Notes: generated by a model from the sequence alone, not told the origin. A DNA stretch of 40,573 nucleotides from Phycisphaerae bacterium (GCA_018052735.1 JAGPMT010000028.1:1-40573), one strand, 5' to 3'. Shown: positions 9,206-18,029, counted from the first letter of the stretch. Numbers and translations are program-made.

Positions 9206-10234
9206 TTGATAAAACAGACAAATAAAATCTATTCTGCGGTCATTGTTGGGCTGGTTCTTGCAGCTGCGGCAGCGGCAGGCCTGATTGCATTTTTTTTGTT
9301 TGATGCTTCCGGTTCCCAGATAAAGCCTGCCCCGGAGTATTCATATAATATCGAACAATATGCAAAAATAGATCCGGAACTGATTTTATACCGTCAGACC
9401 GGCGACACGCTCCAGCTGCGATTTGAGAAATGTTCTGCCATTGCTGTTGATGCCGTCCGGCGGATGTACATTGCCGGCGATCAAAAAATAGCGGTTTATG
9501 ATGCCCAGCATTCCATCCAGAGGGAAATCGAGCTGAAGGATGAACCAACCTGCCTCCACATTGACTTTGACGGCGGCTTGATAGCGGGTTTGAAAAATCA
9601 TCTGGTATTTTTAGATACAGAGGGTCAAACACGGAACCAGTGGCCGGCGCCGGCTGAAAATGCGCTCCTGACCTCTATTGCAGCCGATAGGGACAACATA
9701 TTTGCCGCCGATGCAGTCAACAAGCTTGTCTGGCGGTTCAGCCGCACCGGAGAGGTTCAAAACCAGATTGGCCGCAAAGATGCAGCAGCCAATATCCCCG
9801 GTATTGTTGTTCCAAGTCCCTATTTTGACATAGCGGCCTATCCAGACGGTCTGCTCCGTGTAGTCAATCCCGGCCGGCATTGGATTGAGGCCTATACTGC
9901 TGATGGACACCGCCAATGGTATTGGGGCAGGGCCGGTGTGGATATCGAGGGCTTCAGCGGCTGCTGCAATCCGGTGGCGCTGGCTGTGCTGCCGGACGGA
10001 GGATTTGTAACCTGTGAAAAAGGATTGGTTCGTGTTAAAGTGTACAGCGCCGAGGGTCAGTTTATCGGCGTGGCGGCCGGGCCCGAGCAGCTGGGTTGGT
10101 CAGAGCCCCTGCGGATTTGCACAACAGCGGAAGAATGCAAATCCAAAGGATTTGATGTCGCTGTTGATTCCGACGGCCGTATTTATGTGCTCAATACCGT
10201 AAATAATACAGTCAAGATATTTGAAAAGAAATGA
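9206..10234 (+). CDS. NHL-repeat / six-bladed beta-propeller protein, membrane anchored
   Basis: A 342-residue protein with an N-terminal transmembrane anchor (about residues 9-32) and an NHL-type propeller. Blade-like repeats include AVDAVRRMYIAGDQKIAVYD, ADRDNIFAADAVNKLVWRF and the last blade AVDSDGRIYVLNTVNNTVKI. The segment FSGCCNPVALAVLPDGGFVT followed by EKGLVRVKVYSAEG has a striking C-C pair that I believe recurs in planctomycete NHL proteins. The start is TTG at 9206, with AGGG about 10 bases upstream and no ATG available before the anchor. Its TGA overlaps the ATG of the next gene (ATGA at 10231). Likely periplasmic face; NHL domains are usually protein-interaction platforms, so a docking role in the redox complex is plausible but not shown. 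Confidence 0.82.
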   Translation: MIKQTNKIYSAVIVGLVLAAAAAAGLIAFFLFDASGSQIKPAPEYSYNIEQYAKIDPELILYRQTGDTLQLRFEKCSAIAVDAVRRMYIAGDQKIAVYDAQHSIQREIELKDEPTCLHIDFDGGLIAGLKNHLVFLDTEGQTRNQWPAPAENALLTSIAADRDNIFAADAVNKLVWRFSRTGEVQNQIGRKDAAANIPGIVVPSPYFDIAAYPDGLLRVVNPGRHWIEAYTADGHRQWYWGRAGVDIEGFSGCCNPVALAVLPDGGFVTCEKGLVRVKVYSAEGQFIGVAAGPEQLGWSEPLRICTTAEECKSKGFDVAVDSDGRIYVLNTVNNTVKIFEKK

Positions 10235-10482
10235 ATAACAAACACACAGGACAGACTACGCGACGGCGTCTGGCTCTGGATGCCCTGCGATGGGCGATGA
10301 CATCCGGGTTTGGACTGCTGTCGCTGCGGCTGACGCGGCGGGAGTCCGGCATACAGGAACATCCCTGCATCGATGTCAAGGGGCTGACCGGATGCCGCAA
10401 TTGTCCCGTTTGGGATGCCTGCCGTCTTCCGCGGGCGCTGTCGGTTAAACAGTTTATTAACAATGACAAACAGAAATCCTGA
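10231..10482 (+). CDS. Small four-cysteine protein with Tat-like N-terminus
   Basis: An 83-residue protein of unknown function. The ATG at 10231 overlaps the NHL gene stop (ATGA) and its 3' end overlaps the next ferredoxin gene by 20 bases, so it is embedded in the operon and very likely real. Residues 10-33 (TTRRRLALDALRWAM and on) look like a twin-arginine signal or a short amphipathic anchor. The C-terminal half has four cysteines spaced C-x8-C-x2-C-x5-C (residues 46-64), followed by LPRALSVKQF. The spacing suits an Fe-S cluster or a metal site. I do not recognise a named family. Its position suggests it is an accessory or electron-carrying subunit of the redox system. Confidence 0.72.
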   Translation: MNNKHTGQTTRRRLALDALRWAMTSGFGLLSLRLTRRESGIQEHPCIDVKGLTGCRNCPVWDACRLPRALSVKQFINNDKQKS

Positions 10483-11029
10483 CAAGCTGTATCGGCGCAC
10501 TTTTTTGCGTGAAGGACTCTGGACTGCTGTGCTGACATCTCTGGCAGCGGCGGCAGCGGCTCTTTTTGCCAAATCACGCAGATCCCCCGCAATGGTCTGG
10601 CAGATTGATCCGTTGAAATGCATTGCCTGCGGCCGCTGTGCAACCCACTGCGTTCTCAATGAGTCTGCTGTCAAATGCGTCCACGCATATGCAATGTGCG
10701 GCTACTGCGATTTATGCACCGGCTATTTTGTTCCCGAACCCAAAGAATTGTCCACCGCCGCCGAAAATCAGTTATGCCCAACAGGGGCTATCCGGCGGAC
10801 TTATGTGGAAGATCCTTATTTTGAATATACGATAGATGAGTCCTTGTGCATCGGCTGCGGCAAATGCGTCAAGGGCTGCGGCGCTTTCGGCAATGGTTCG
10901 CTGTTTCTGCAGGTCCGCCATGACCGTTGTCTGAACTGCAACGAGTGTGCGATTGCAGCAGCCTGTCCTTCGCAGGCCTTCAAGCGGGTACCTGTGGAAA
11001 ATCCCTATCTATTGAAGGATCAGCTATGA
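10463..11029 (+). CDS. Tat-exported four-cluster [4Fe-4S] ferredoxin (NrfC/HybA-like)
   Basis: A 188-residue electron-transfer protein. The N-terminus YRRTFLREGLW followed by an Ala/Leu-rich stretch is a twin-arginine signal, implying export of the folded Fe-S protein or anchoring by an uncleaved helix. Seventeen cysteines form four ferredoxin-type motifs: C53-x2-C56-x2-C59-x3-C63; C72, C79, C82, C85 with C105-P (LCPTGAI); C129-x2-C132-x2-C135-x3-C139; and C156-x2-C159-x2-C162-x5-C168-P. This order resembles NrfC/HybA/DmsB-type subunits, which relay electrons between a membrane protein and a periplasmic enzyme. I chose the ATG at 10463; an in-frame GTG-type start at 10415 would add 16 non-homologous residues. 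Its stop overlaps the next gene's ATG at 11026, so it probably partners the NapH-like protein. Confidence 0.9.
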   Translation: MTNRNPDKLYRRTFLREGLWTAVLTSLAAAAAALFAKSRRSPAMVWQIDPLKCIACGRCATHCVLNESAVKCVHAYAMCGYCDLCTGYFVPEPKELSTAAENQLCPTGAIRRTYVEDPYFEYTIDESLCIGCGKCVKGCGAFGNGSLFLQVRHDRCLNCNECAIAAACPSQAFKRVPVENPYLLKDQL

Positions 11030-12324
11030 GCCGAATACCATCTGTGCTTTGGATTCTGCTATGGTTGGTTGTCGCTGCGCCGGCGCTGTCAGTGCAGCGG
11101 TTTCCCCCTCCGGAATTTGAGAATGAGTATGTAATCCCCTCTCCGACAACACCCATGCCCCGCTCTGAAATATATCAGGCGGCGGATGTTGTTGTATTGA
11201 CCGCGGCTCTGCTGGCGGCCTCTTGGCTGGTTCTCAAAAAACGCTCCCGACGAGCCATTGTCCTGCTGATGCTGGCATCTCTGGCCTACTTCGGCTTCTG
11301 GCGGAAGGGCTGCATCTGTCCGATTGGTGCTATCGGAAATATATCGCTGGCGCTGTTCAATTCAGACTTTGCCATTCCGTGGACGACGGCGGCATTTTTC
11401 TTTCTGCCGCTGGTCTTTGCGCTGTTTTTCGGCCGCGTTTTCTGCGGGGCCGTCTGTCCGCTGGGCGCACTGCAGGACATCGTGCTGCTGCGTCCGATAC
11501 AGATTCCTCTCTGGCTGGAGACTCCGCTGCGCCTGCTGGCATGGCTGTATCTGTTGATGGCGATTCTGTATGCCGCCGCAGGCAGCGCGTTTCTCATTTG
11601 CCGCTATGACCCATTTGTAGCGTTCTTTCGATTCAGCGCCAATCCGGCGATGTGGGTCATCAGCTTTGCAATGCTGGCGATGGCAGTCTTTATCCCCCGG
11701 CCGTACTGCCGCTTTTTATGTCCGTATGGCGTCATTCTGCGTCAGTTGGCGCGGTTTTCAAAATTATCCGTAACGATTACGCCGGACGAATGCATCCATT
11801 GCCGTCTATGTGAAAATGCCTGCCCTTTCGGTGCCATCGATAAGCCCACGGTCGAGTGGCCGCAGACGGAACGCTCCAAAGGCCGCCGTCGGCTGCTGCT
11901 GCTTATGGCCTTGCTGCCGGTTCTGACGGCCGCAGGCGCGGCCTTGGGCTATGCCCTGCATTCGAAAATGGCAATGAGTCATCCGGTTGTGCGGCTGGCC
12001 TATCTGACAGGCCTTGAGCAGAAGGGTCTTCTCAAAGAGCTGCCGGAGGAAATAAAAGCATTCCATGCCGCCGGACAGAGCAGTGAGGTACTCTGCCGGC
12101 AGGCCGATGCAAAACAAAGACAGTTTGCCGTCGGCGGTGCCTTGGCGGGCGGCGGGATGGGATTGATTGCCGGCGGCATGCTGATTGCCGGCAGTATTTT
12201 TTGGAAACGGACCGATTATCAGGCCAACCGCGGCAGCTGCTTGGCCTGCGGGCGGTGTTTTAACAGCTGCCCGCGTCATCGGCTGCGGCTGAAGAGAAAT
12301 CAGCAACCGGAAAAAAACGGATGA
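11026..12324 (+). CDS. NapH/NosR-like membrane polyferredoxin
   Basis: A 432-residue integral membrane Fe-S protein. An N-terminal hydrophobic segment (3-22) is followed by helices around 50-70, 78-92, 122-138, 168-190 and 210-225. Three C-x1/3-C-P motifs typical of NapH/NosR/RdxA proteins follow membrane segments (C96/C98-P, C140/C144-P, C228/C232-P). A classical [4Fe-4S] motif C256-x2-C259-x2-C262-x3-C266-P comes next, and after two more helices a second one, C405-x2-C408-x2-C411-x3-C415-P. NapH family members pass electrons across or along the membrane to periplasmic reductases. There is no FMN-binding domain as in NosR. ATG overlaps the preceding ferredoxin stop (ATGA). Predicted role: transmembrane link between cytoplasmic NADH oxidation and the exported ferredoxin. 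Confidence 0.9.
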   Translation: MSRIPSVLWILLWLVVAAPALSVQRFPPPEFENEYVIPSPTTPMPRSEIYQAADVVVLTAALLAASWLVLKKRSRRAIVLLMLASLAYFGFWRKGCICPIGAIGNISLALFNSDFAIPWTTAAFFFLPLVFALFFGRVFCGAVCPLGALQDIVLLRPIQIPLWLETPLRLLAWLYLLMAILYAAAGSAFLICRYDPFVAFFRFSANPAMWVISFAMLAMAVFIPRPYCRFLCPYGVILRQLARFSKLSVTITPDECIHCRLCENACPFGAIDKPTVEWPQTERSKGRRRLLLLMALLPVLTAAGAALGYALHSKMAMSHPVVRLAYLTGLEQKGLLKELPEEIKAFHAAGQSSEVLCRQADAKQRQFAVGGALAGGGMGLIAGGMLIAGSIFWKRTDYQANRGSCLACGRCFNSCPRHRLRLKRNQQPEKNG

Positions 12325-12333
12325 TAAGACAGT

Positions 12334-14085
12334 ATGGAAGCCCAACGGATTAGTCAACGGTACAGCAGCGCAGTTTTTCAGTCGGCTGTCGGGGTGGCGA
12401 TTGTAGCCGGCGTATTCTGTCTGATTATTGCCGGCATGATGGCTGTTCAGGCATATCATATGAAAACAGCCGATCCAGCCCGCGCAGCGGAATTGGAAGC
12501 AATGAAAGTCCAAGCCCGTCAATACCCTGCAGATGAAGCGCTCGCCCGCTCTATTCTTCAGCTTGATACGCAGATTCGGCGCGACCAGTTTGCACGTCTT
12601 TATTTCCTCCAGCGGGGAATGGTGCTGCTGGCAGCGGCGGCAGCCGTGTGTGTGGGTGCTGTTCTGGGGGCCGGTGCCTATCGTCCCCGCACTCCTGTCT
12701 TAAAGCCGCAGGGTGATTTAAAAATGCTTCAGATTCGGCAAGCTGTCCGCATTCGCACGGCTCTGACCATTACGCTGATAGTGATGGGAGCCGCTGGGCT
12801 GTTCTGGATGTTTTCGACTCCCGCCGCTGACATACTCTCTTCCGGCGGGCGTGCTGAAATCCCGGATGATTCAAGCCCTGTCGAATCCCAAACGGCATCA
12901 ATGGAGGAAATGCTAGCCCATTGGCCGACATTTCGCGGCCCTGAAGGACTGGGCATCTGCCGCTTCGAAAATATTCCCGAACAATGGGACGGCCCAACAG
13001 AAAAGAATATTCTTTGGAAAGCGGCTGTGCCGCTGCCCGGCCATAACTCCCCGATCGTCTGGGGCAATCATGTCTATTTGACCGGTGCCACAAAAGAGCG
13101 CCAGCAGATTTTCTGTTTTGATGCCCGCAGCGGCCAATTGCTGTGGGCGGGCGATGTGTCGATTCCTCCCTCGCTGCAGCGGGATGAAATGGACATTATG
13201 GAAGAGACCGGCTATGCGGCCAGCACAGCTGTAACAGACGGCAGGCGGGTGTGTGCCATTTTTGCCGGCGGGGATATGGGCTGTTTTTCAGCGGACGGCA
13301 GACGGTTGTGGGAAAAGCATCTGGGAGTTCCGGAAAGTGCCTATGGCTACGCCGCTTCGCTGACGGCGTTTGAAAATCTTGTTATTGTTCAATGGGATGT
13401 GGGCTTTGAGCCCGGCGGCAGCAAACTGATGGCGCTGGATTGGCTGACGGGTAAAACGATATGGGAAACCGCCCGTCCCGTCCCCAATTCCTGGTCATCT
13501 CCCACCGCCGCACAGGTGGGCGGGCAATGGCGTCTCTTAACCGCCGGCTCTCCCTTTGTGATTGTGTACGATCCGAAAACGGGCGCCGAGCAGTTTCGGG
13601 CCGCCTGCATTGAAGGGGATATTGCGGTTACTCCTATTACCGCCGGCGGCAGAATCTTTGTTGTCGAACCCTACAATAAACTGGTTGCCCTTGATGCCCA
13701 GAACGTGCAGGATCAGGCAGCTGCGCCCATTCTTTGGCAGGCCGAGGCGTCCATGCCCGATATCTGCAGCCCGGTCACTGACGGCCACTATATTTGGACA
13801 CTGACAACCGAAGGCGGCCTGAACTGCTTTCGTGTTTCCGACGGCAGCAAGATATATTCTCAGCAGCTGAGCGGAAACTTTCTGTCCTCGCCGACGCTGG
13901 TTGGAGATGTGCTGTATCTGCTCAGCGAAAAGGGCACAATGATTCTGGCCCGGACTGGGCAGGACTATGCCGAAATCCGGCGCAATGAGATCGGCGAGAA
14001 GTGCTTTGCCAGTCCAGCCTTTGCACCGGGACGGATTTATATTCGAACGATGAACCATTTATTCTGTATTGGAAAGTCGGATTGA
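12334..14085 (+). CDS. Membrane protein with C-terminal PQQ-like beta-propeller
   Basis: A 583-residue protein. Three predicted helices (about residues 16-40, 93-112 and 145-163) precede a propeller that opens with HWPTFRGPEGLGI. Blade signatures include CFDARSGQLLWAG, ALDWLTGKTIWET and CFRVSDGSKIYSQ. The loop between helices 1 and 2 (about 41-90) is hydrophilic and charged. The related genes at 7745 and 18030 have only an anchor or a signal peptide, so the three-helix membrane domain is specific to this copy and may be the part that docks to the polyferredoxin. It starts 9 bases after the NapH-like gene. The stop TGA at 14083-14085 overlaps the TTG start of the NuoE-NuoF fusion, indicating translational coupling of a membrane propeller with a cytoplasmic NADH-oxidising subunit. 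Confidence 0.85.
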   Translation: MEAQRISQRYSSAVFQSAVGVAIVAGVFCLIIAGMMAVQAYHMKTADPARAAELEAMKVQARQYPADEALARSILQLDTQIRRDQFARLYFLQRGMVLLAAAAAVCVGAVLGAGAYRPRTPVLKPQGDLKMLQIRQAVRIRTALTITLIVMGAAGLFWMFSTPAADILSSGGRAEIPDDSSPVESQTASMEEMLAHWPTFRGPEGLGICRFENIPEQWDGPTEKNILWKAAVPLPGHNSPIVWGNHVYLTGATKERQQIFCFDARSGQLLWAGDVSIPPSLQRDEMDIMEETGYAASTAVTDGRRVCAIFAGGDMGCFSADGRRLWEKHLGVPESAYGYAASLTAFENLVIVQWDVGFEPGGSKLMALDWLTGKTIWETARPVPNSWSSPTAAQVGGQWRLLTAGSPFVIVYDPKTGAEQFRAACIEGDIAVTPITAGGRIFVVEPYNKLVALDAQNVQDQAAAPILWQAEASMPDICSPVTDGHYIWTLTTEGGLNCFRVSDGSKIYSQQLSGNFLSSPTLVGDVLYLLSEKGTMILARTGQDYAEIRRNEIGEKCFASPAFAPGRIYIRTMNHLFCIGKSD

Positions 14086-16430
14086 GCGAGATTGATCTCA
14101 CTATTGTAGATGCCTGTATCGAACGCATCGGCAGACAGCCTTGTTATGCGCTGCCGCTGCTGCAGGCTGTTCAGGAAGCATTCGGCTATCTGCCGGAGGA
14201 AGCCATCGAGCGGCTGTCGGAAAAAACCGACTGCACCGCTTCGACACTTTGGTCGGTGGCGACCTTCTACGACCAGTTCCGTCTCAAGCCGGCCGGCAGA
14301 TATTCCATTCGGGTCTGCGTGGGAACGGCCTGTCATGTAAAAGGCAGCGACCAGATTTATGAGGCCTTTCGGCGCTATTTGAAAATCGCCGAAGGCGAGG
14401 ATACCGATGCAGACCGTCTTTTTACAGTCGATCGGGTGGCCTGTCTGGGCTGCTGCACCTTAGCGCCGGCAGTGCAGATTGGCGAGGTTACATACGGACA
14501 TGTAACACAGGAAACGGTCGGGGCAGTTCTGACGGACTTTCTCGAACGGCAGAAGACAGCAAGCCGCCATCCTGACCGTCGAGTCGGTCACGATGTGCCC
14601 CCGGAAGGGGAAATACGCATTGGTCTGGGCTCCTGCTGTGTGGCGCGAGGCAGCGCCAAGCTGCTGGCTGCAATAAAGCAGGTGATGGAAGAAACGGCTA
14701 TTCGGGCAAGCATTAAGCATGTCGGCTGTGTGGGAATGTGCTACCAAACCCCGCTTCTGGAAATCGTTTCCCCTTCTGGCCAGTCAACCCTCTATGTTCG
14801 GGTCGAACCGGAAGATGCCAAGCCCATTTTGCTCAAGCATTTTCGGCCTTCCGGAAAACTGCGCTCCCTTGCCAACTGCATCTGTGATGCGGTGGATAGG
14901 ATTTTGACGGATTCCGTTGCTTTGCCGTTCGATCGTTATCCGGCGGATGTGCGCGAACCGGATATTTCCGATTTTTTAAGCCGTCAGAAACGGATTGCAA
15001 CCGAGCATTGCGGATCCCTCAGCCCGGTGGATATCGACGAATACAAGAGCCGAGGTGGCTTCCAAGCGTTCCAAAAAGCCCTGACAGATCTTTCACCCGA
15101 AGACATTATCGAACAGATTCATCAATCTGGTCTTCGCGGAAGAGGCGGGGCAGGCTATCCGACCCATTTGAAATGGACTGCCGTTCGTCTCGCAGAGGCC
15201 GAGCAGAAATTTATAGTCTGCAACGGCGACGAAGGCGACCCCGGCGCTTTTATGGACCGTATGCTTATGGAATCTTATCCTTTCCGGATTCTGGAAGGGA
15301 TGATGATTGCCGCTCGCGCTGTCGGGGCAAGCCGCGGATATTTGTATATCCGTGATGAATATCCCCTTGCTGTGGAGCGCATCAGCCGGGCGATTGAACA
15401 ATGCCATGCCCATGGCTATCTGGGCGAAGGAATCGCAGCAAGCGATTTCTCGCTTGAACTGAAGATTTACAAAGGAGCAGGGGCATTTGTCTGCGGCGAG
15501 GAAACAGCCCTGTTGAAAAGCATCGAAGGCAAGCGGCCTGCTCCGCATCTGAGGCCTCCCTATCCGGCCCGACAGGGATTATGGGGCTATCCGACCCTGA
15601 TCAATAACGTAGAGACCTATTCGCTGGTGCCTTGGATTATCAGGCAGGGAGCCGCGGCGTTTGCCCAGCTGGGCACTCCGCAAAGCAGGGGTACGAAGGT
15701 CTTTGCTTTAGCCGGCAAGATACGCCGCGGCGGCCTGATTGAGGTGCCGATGGGTATTACGATTCGACAGGTGGTTGAGGAAATCGGCGGCGGCATTGAA
15801 GGCGATAAAAAGCTCAAGGCCGTCCAGATTGGAGGTCCCTCCGGCGGTTGTGTGCCGGCTGAAATGGCGGATATTTCTATTGATTACGAATCCCTCCATG
15901 CGGCCGGGGCGATTATGGGATCCGGCGGTTTGGTGGTATTGGATGAAACTGACTGTATGGTCGATATTGCCCGGTATTTTCTGGAATTTACACAGCGCCA
16001 GTCCTGCGGGCGGTGCACATTCTGCCGTATAGGAACCAAGCGAATGCTCGAAATCCTCCAGCGTCTCTGCAGCGGGCAGGGAAAAGCCGATGATTTGGAT
16101 AAACTTCACCAGCTGGCCGTGATGGTTCAGAATACCAGCATTTGCGGTTTGGGCAAAACCGCACCCAATCCCGTATTGTCAACATTGAAGTATTTTCGCC
16201 GCGAATATGAAGCGCATCTCAACGGCGTCTGTCCGGCCGGAAAATGCCGCGGTCTGATTACCTATTCGATTAATGATAAGTGTATCGGCTGTACAATTTG
16301 TGCCCAGCGGTGTCCGGCAGATGCCATTGCGATGAAACCGTATGAGAAACACCAAATCGACCAAGCCAAATGCATCCGCTGCGGCACCTGCAAGTCGGTC
16401 TGTCCGGCGGATGCTGTCGAGGTCAAATAA
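14082..16430 (+). CDS. NuoE-NuoF-ferredoxin fusion, NADH-oxidising flavoprotein
   Basis: A 782-residue fusion of two complex I/hydrogenase diaphorase subunits. Residues 1-155 are NuoE-like with the [2Fe-2S] ligands C79, C84, C121 and C125. Residues about 170-245 are a second thioredoxin-like [2Fe-2S] domain (C185/C186, C216, C220), as in HndC/HydB. Residues 300-715 are NuoF: LRGRGGAGYP (FMN/NADH), NGDEGDPGAFMDR, GAGAFVCGEETALL, the SLBB region, and N3 cluster ligands C642, C645, C648 and C688. The C-terminus adds two [4Fe-4S] motifs (C734-C744, C764-C774). I chose TTG at 14082, forming TTGA with the upstream stop and preceded by GGAAAG; this gives a standard NuoE N-terminus. A start at 14001 would add 27 unrelated residues. 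Expected role: NADH oxidation in the cytoplasm, paired with the next gene. Confidence 0.92.
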   Translation: MSEIDLTIVDACIERIGRQPCYALPLLQAVQEAFGYLPEEAIERLSEKTDCTASTLWSVATFYDQFRLKPAGRYSIRVCVGTACHVKGSDQIYEAFRRYLKIAEGEDTDADRLFTVDRVACLGCCTLAPAVQIGEVTYGHVTQETVGAVLTDFLERQKTASRHPDRRVGHDVPPEGEIRIGLGSCCVARGSAKLLAAIKQVMEETAIRASIKHVGCVGMCYQTPLLEIVSPSGQSTLYVRVEPEDAKPILLKHFRPSGKLRSLANCICDAVDRILTDSVALPFDRYPADVREPDISDFLSRQKRIATEHCGSLSPVDIDEYKSRGGFQAFQKALTDLSPEDIIEQIHQSGLRGRGGAGYPTHLKWTAVRLAEAEQKFIVCNGDEGDPGAFMDRMLMESYPFRILEGMMIAARAVGASRGYLYIRDEYPLAVERISRAIEQCHAHGYLGEGIAASDFSLELKIYKGAGAFVCGEETALLKSIEGKRPAPHLRPPYPARQGLWGYPTLINNVETYSLVPWIIRQGAAAFAQLGTPQSRGTKVFALAGKIRRGGLIEVPMGITIRQVVEEIGGGIEGDKKLKAVQIGGPSGGCVPAEMADISIDYESLHAAGAIMGSGGLVVLDETDCMVDIARYFLEFTQRQSCGRCTFCRIGTKRMLEILQRLCSGQGKADDLDKLHQLAVMVQNTSICGLGKTAPNPVLSTLKYFRREYEAHLNGVCPAGKCRGLITYSINDKCIGCTICAQRCPADAIAMKPYEKHQIDQAKCIRCGTCKSVCPADAVEVK

Positions 16431-16436
16431 CAATTG

Positions 16437-18002
16437 ATGATTACATTAACCATTGACAATCAGACAGTTGAGGTTGCTGCTGGAGCGACCATTCTGGAAG
16501 CCGCCCGAAAACTTGGGATTCATATCCCTGTTCTGTGTTTTGCTGACGGCTGCAAACCCTCAACAAGCTGCATGGTCTGTGTTGTGCGCGTGGAAGGTTT
16601 TAAAACACTGGTTCCAGCCTGCGGCACTCGCGCTGCCCCTAATATGGTTGTTCATACGCAGTCCGAAGAGATTGCCAAAGCCCGTAAGGCCGCCATCGAA
16701 CTGCTGTTGAGCGACCACGTCGGCGATTGCGAGGGACCCTGCGAAATGGGCTGTCCGGCCGGTATGGATATCCCGAAAATGATCCGACAGATTGCTGCTG
16801 AGGATTGGCAGGGGGCGATTCGAACTGTCAAACAGGATATTCCGCTGCCGGCGATACTGGGTCGGATTTGCCCAGCCCCCTGCGAAAAAGTCTGCCGCAG
16901 GGCACAGGCCGATGAACCCGTGGCAATCTGCCTTCTGAAACGGTTTGTGGCGGATGTGGATTTAGATTCTTCCAATCCTTATATGCCGCACTGCACCCAA
17001 CCGACTGGCCGAAAGGCCGCTGTTATCGGTGCCGGTCCGGCCGGATTGTCCGCCGCTTATTACCTTAAACAGGCCGGCATTGATTGCGATGTCTATGACG
17101 AGCATGCACAGCCCGGCGGGGCACTTCGCTTTGCAGATATTGACAGAATGCGGCTGCCTTTGTCTGTAGTCGAGCGGGAAATCGGCCAATTGTTGAGCAT
17201 CGGAGTCCGTTTTATAGGCAATATCCGCGTTGGCAGGGACGTTTCCATAGATGAATTGAAAAGTCAATATGATGCTTTCCTGCTGGCCGTCGGCCCGAAA
17301 GATGCTGCACAGGCCGCTGCTGATTGGGGTATTGCTGTTATAGACGACAAAATACAGACAGATCGTCAGAAATACTCGACTTCTGTCAAAGGTATTTTTG
17401 CGGCCGGCGGCTGTACGGGTTCACGAAATCTCTGTATTCGGGCAGTGGCCGACGGCAAAAAGGCCGCTTATGCGATACAATCGTACCTGCTGGGATTAAA
17501 CGGTGTGCCTGTACGAACCTATTGCCATCGGATGGGAGTAGTCGAAAAAGAGCAATTACAGTTTTTTCTTAAACATGCCTCCGGTGCAGAACGTACACAA
17601 CCCCTGACTGTTAATAGCGGTTATTTGCCCCAGCAGGCCCGACAAGAAGCCCAAAGGTGCCTGCACTGCGATTGCCGAAAGGCTGACCAATGCGCCCTGC
17701 GGCAGCGGGCGACAGAATTGGCAGCGCGTCAGAAAAGCTGGGAAAGCCAGGAAGATTTAGTTGCCCGGATTGTAAAGGACAAAAATATCATCTTCGAGCC
17801 GGGCAAATGTATCAAATGCGGCCTGTGTGTGCAAACGGCAAAAAAGGAAGGCCAAAAGATTGGTTTGGCGTTTGAGGGACGAGGCTTTGAGATGAAAATT
17901 GCTGTGCCGCTTAATAAATCACTGGCAGACGGTTTGACACAGGCGGCGTTGAAATGTATTGAAATTTGTCCGACGGGAGCATTGGCTCCTGCGGCTCAAT
18001 GA
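16437..18002 (+). CDS. NuoG-like [2Fe-2S] / GltD-like flavoprotein fusion lacking the NAD(P)H domain
   Basis: About 521 residues. Residues 1-90 form a NuoG/HydA-type plant ferredoxin domain (ligands near C34, C45, C48 and C62). Next comes a GltD-type cysteine helical domain (DCEGPCEMGCPAGMDIP; GRICPAPCEKVC), then an FAD Rossmann motif VIGAGPAGLSAAYYL near 197. In GltD a full NADPH-binding Rossmann domain follows LATG; here LLAVG near 285 is followed within about 35 residues by TSVKGIFAAGGCTGS, so that domain is absent, and FAAGD reads FAAGG. A C-terminal single [4Fe-4S] motif (CIKCGLC with CIEICPTGAL) resembles the end of the NuoG/HydA N-terminal region. No H-cluster or molybdopterin domain follows. 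ATG at 16437 chosen; a TTG codon sits just before it. Likely accepts electrons from the NuoE-F fusion. Confidence 0.88.
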   Translation: MITLTIDNQTVEVAAGATILEAARKLGIHIPVLCFADGCKPSTSCMVCVVRVEGFKTLVPACGTRAAPNMVVHTQSEEIAKARKAAIELLLSDHVGDCEGPCEMGCPAGMDIPKMIRQIAAEDWQGAIRTVKQDIPLPAILGRICPAPCEKVCRRAQADEPVAICLLKRFVADVDLDSSNPYMPHCTQPTGRKAAVIGAGPAGLSAAYYLKQAGIDCDVYDEHAQPGGALRFADIDRMRLPLSVVEREIGQLLSIGVRFIGNIRVGRDVSIDELKSQYDAFLLAVGPKDAAQAAADWGIAVIDDKIQTDRQKYSTSVKGIFAAGGCTGSRNLCIRAVADGKKAAYAIQSYLLGLNGVPVRTYCHRMGVVEKEQLQFFLKHASGAERTQPLTVNSGYLPQQARQEAQRCLHCDCRKADQCALRQRATELAARQKSWESQEDLVARIVKDKNIIFEPGKCIKCGLCVQTAKKEGQKIGLAFEGRGFEMKIAVPLNKSLADGLTQAALKCIEICPTGALAPAAQ

Positions 18003-18029
18003 ATAAAACTTCTTTTTCGGGAGAACAAA

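Noticed and set aside
14001-14081. Upstream start for the NuoE-F fusion
   Set aside because: The added residues come from the overlapping propeller gene frame and do not match NuoE; the TTGA overlap with a ribosome-binding site gives a standard N-terminus.
16437-18002. [FeFe]-hydrogenase or formate dehydrogenase catalytic subunit
   Set aside because: The NuoG-like ends suggested it, but there are no H-cluster motifs or molybdopterin domain.
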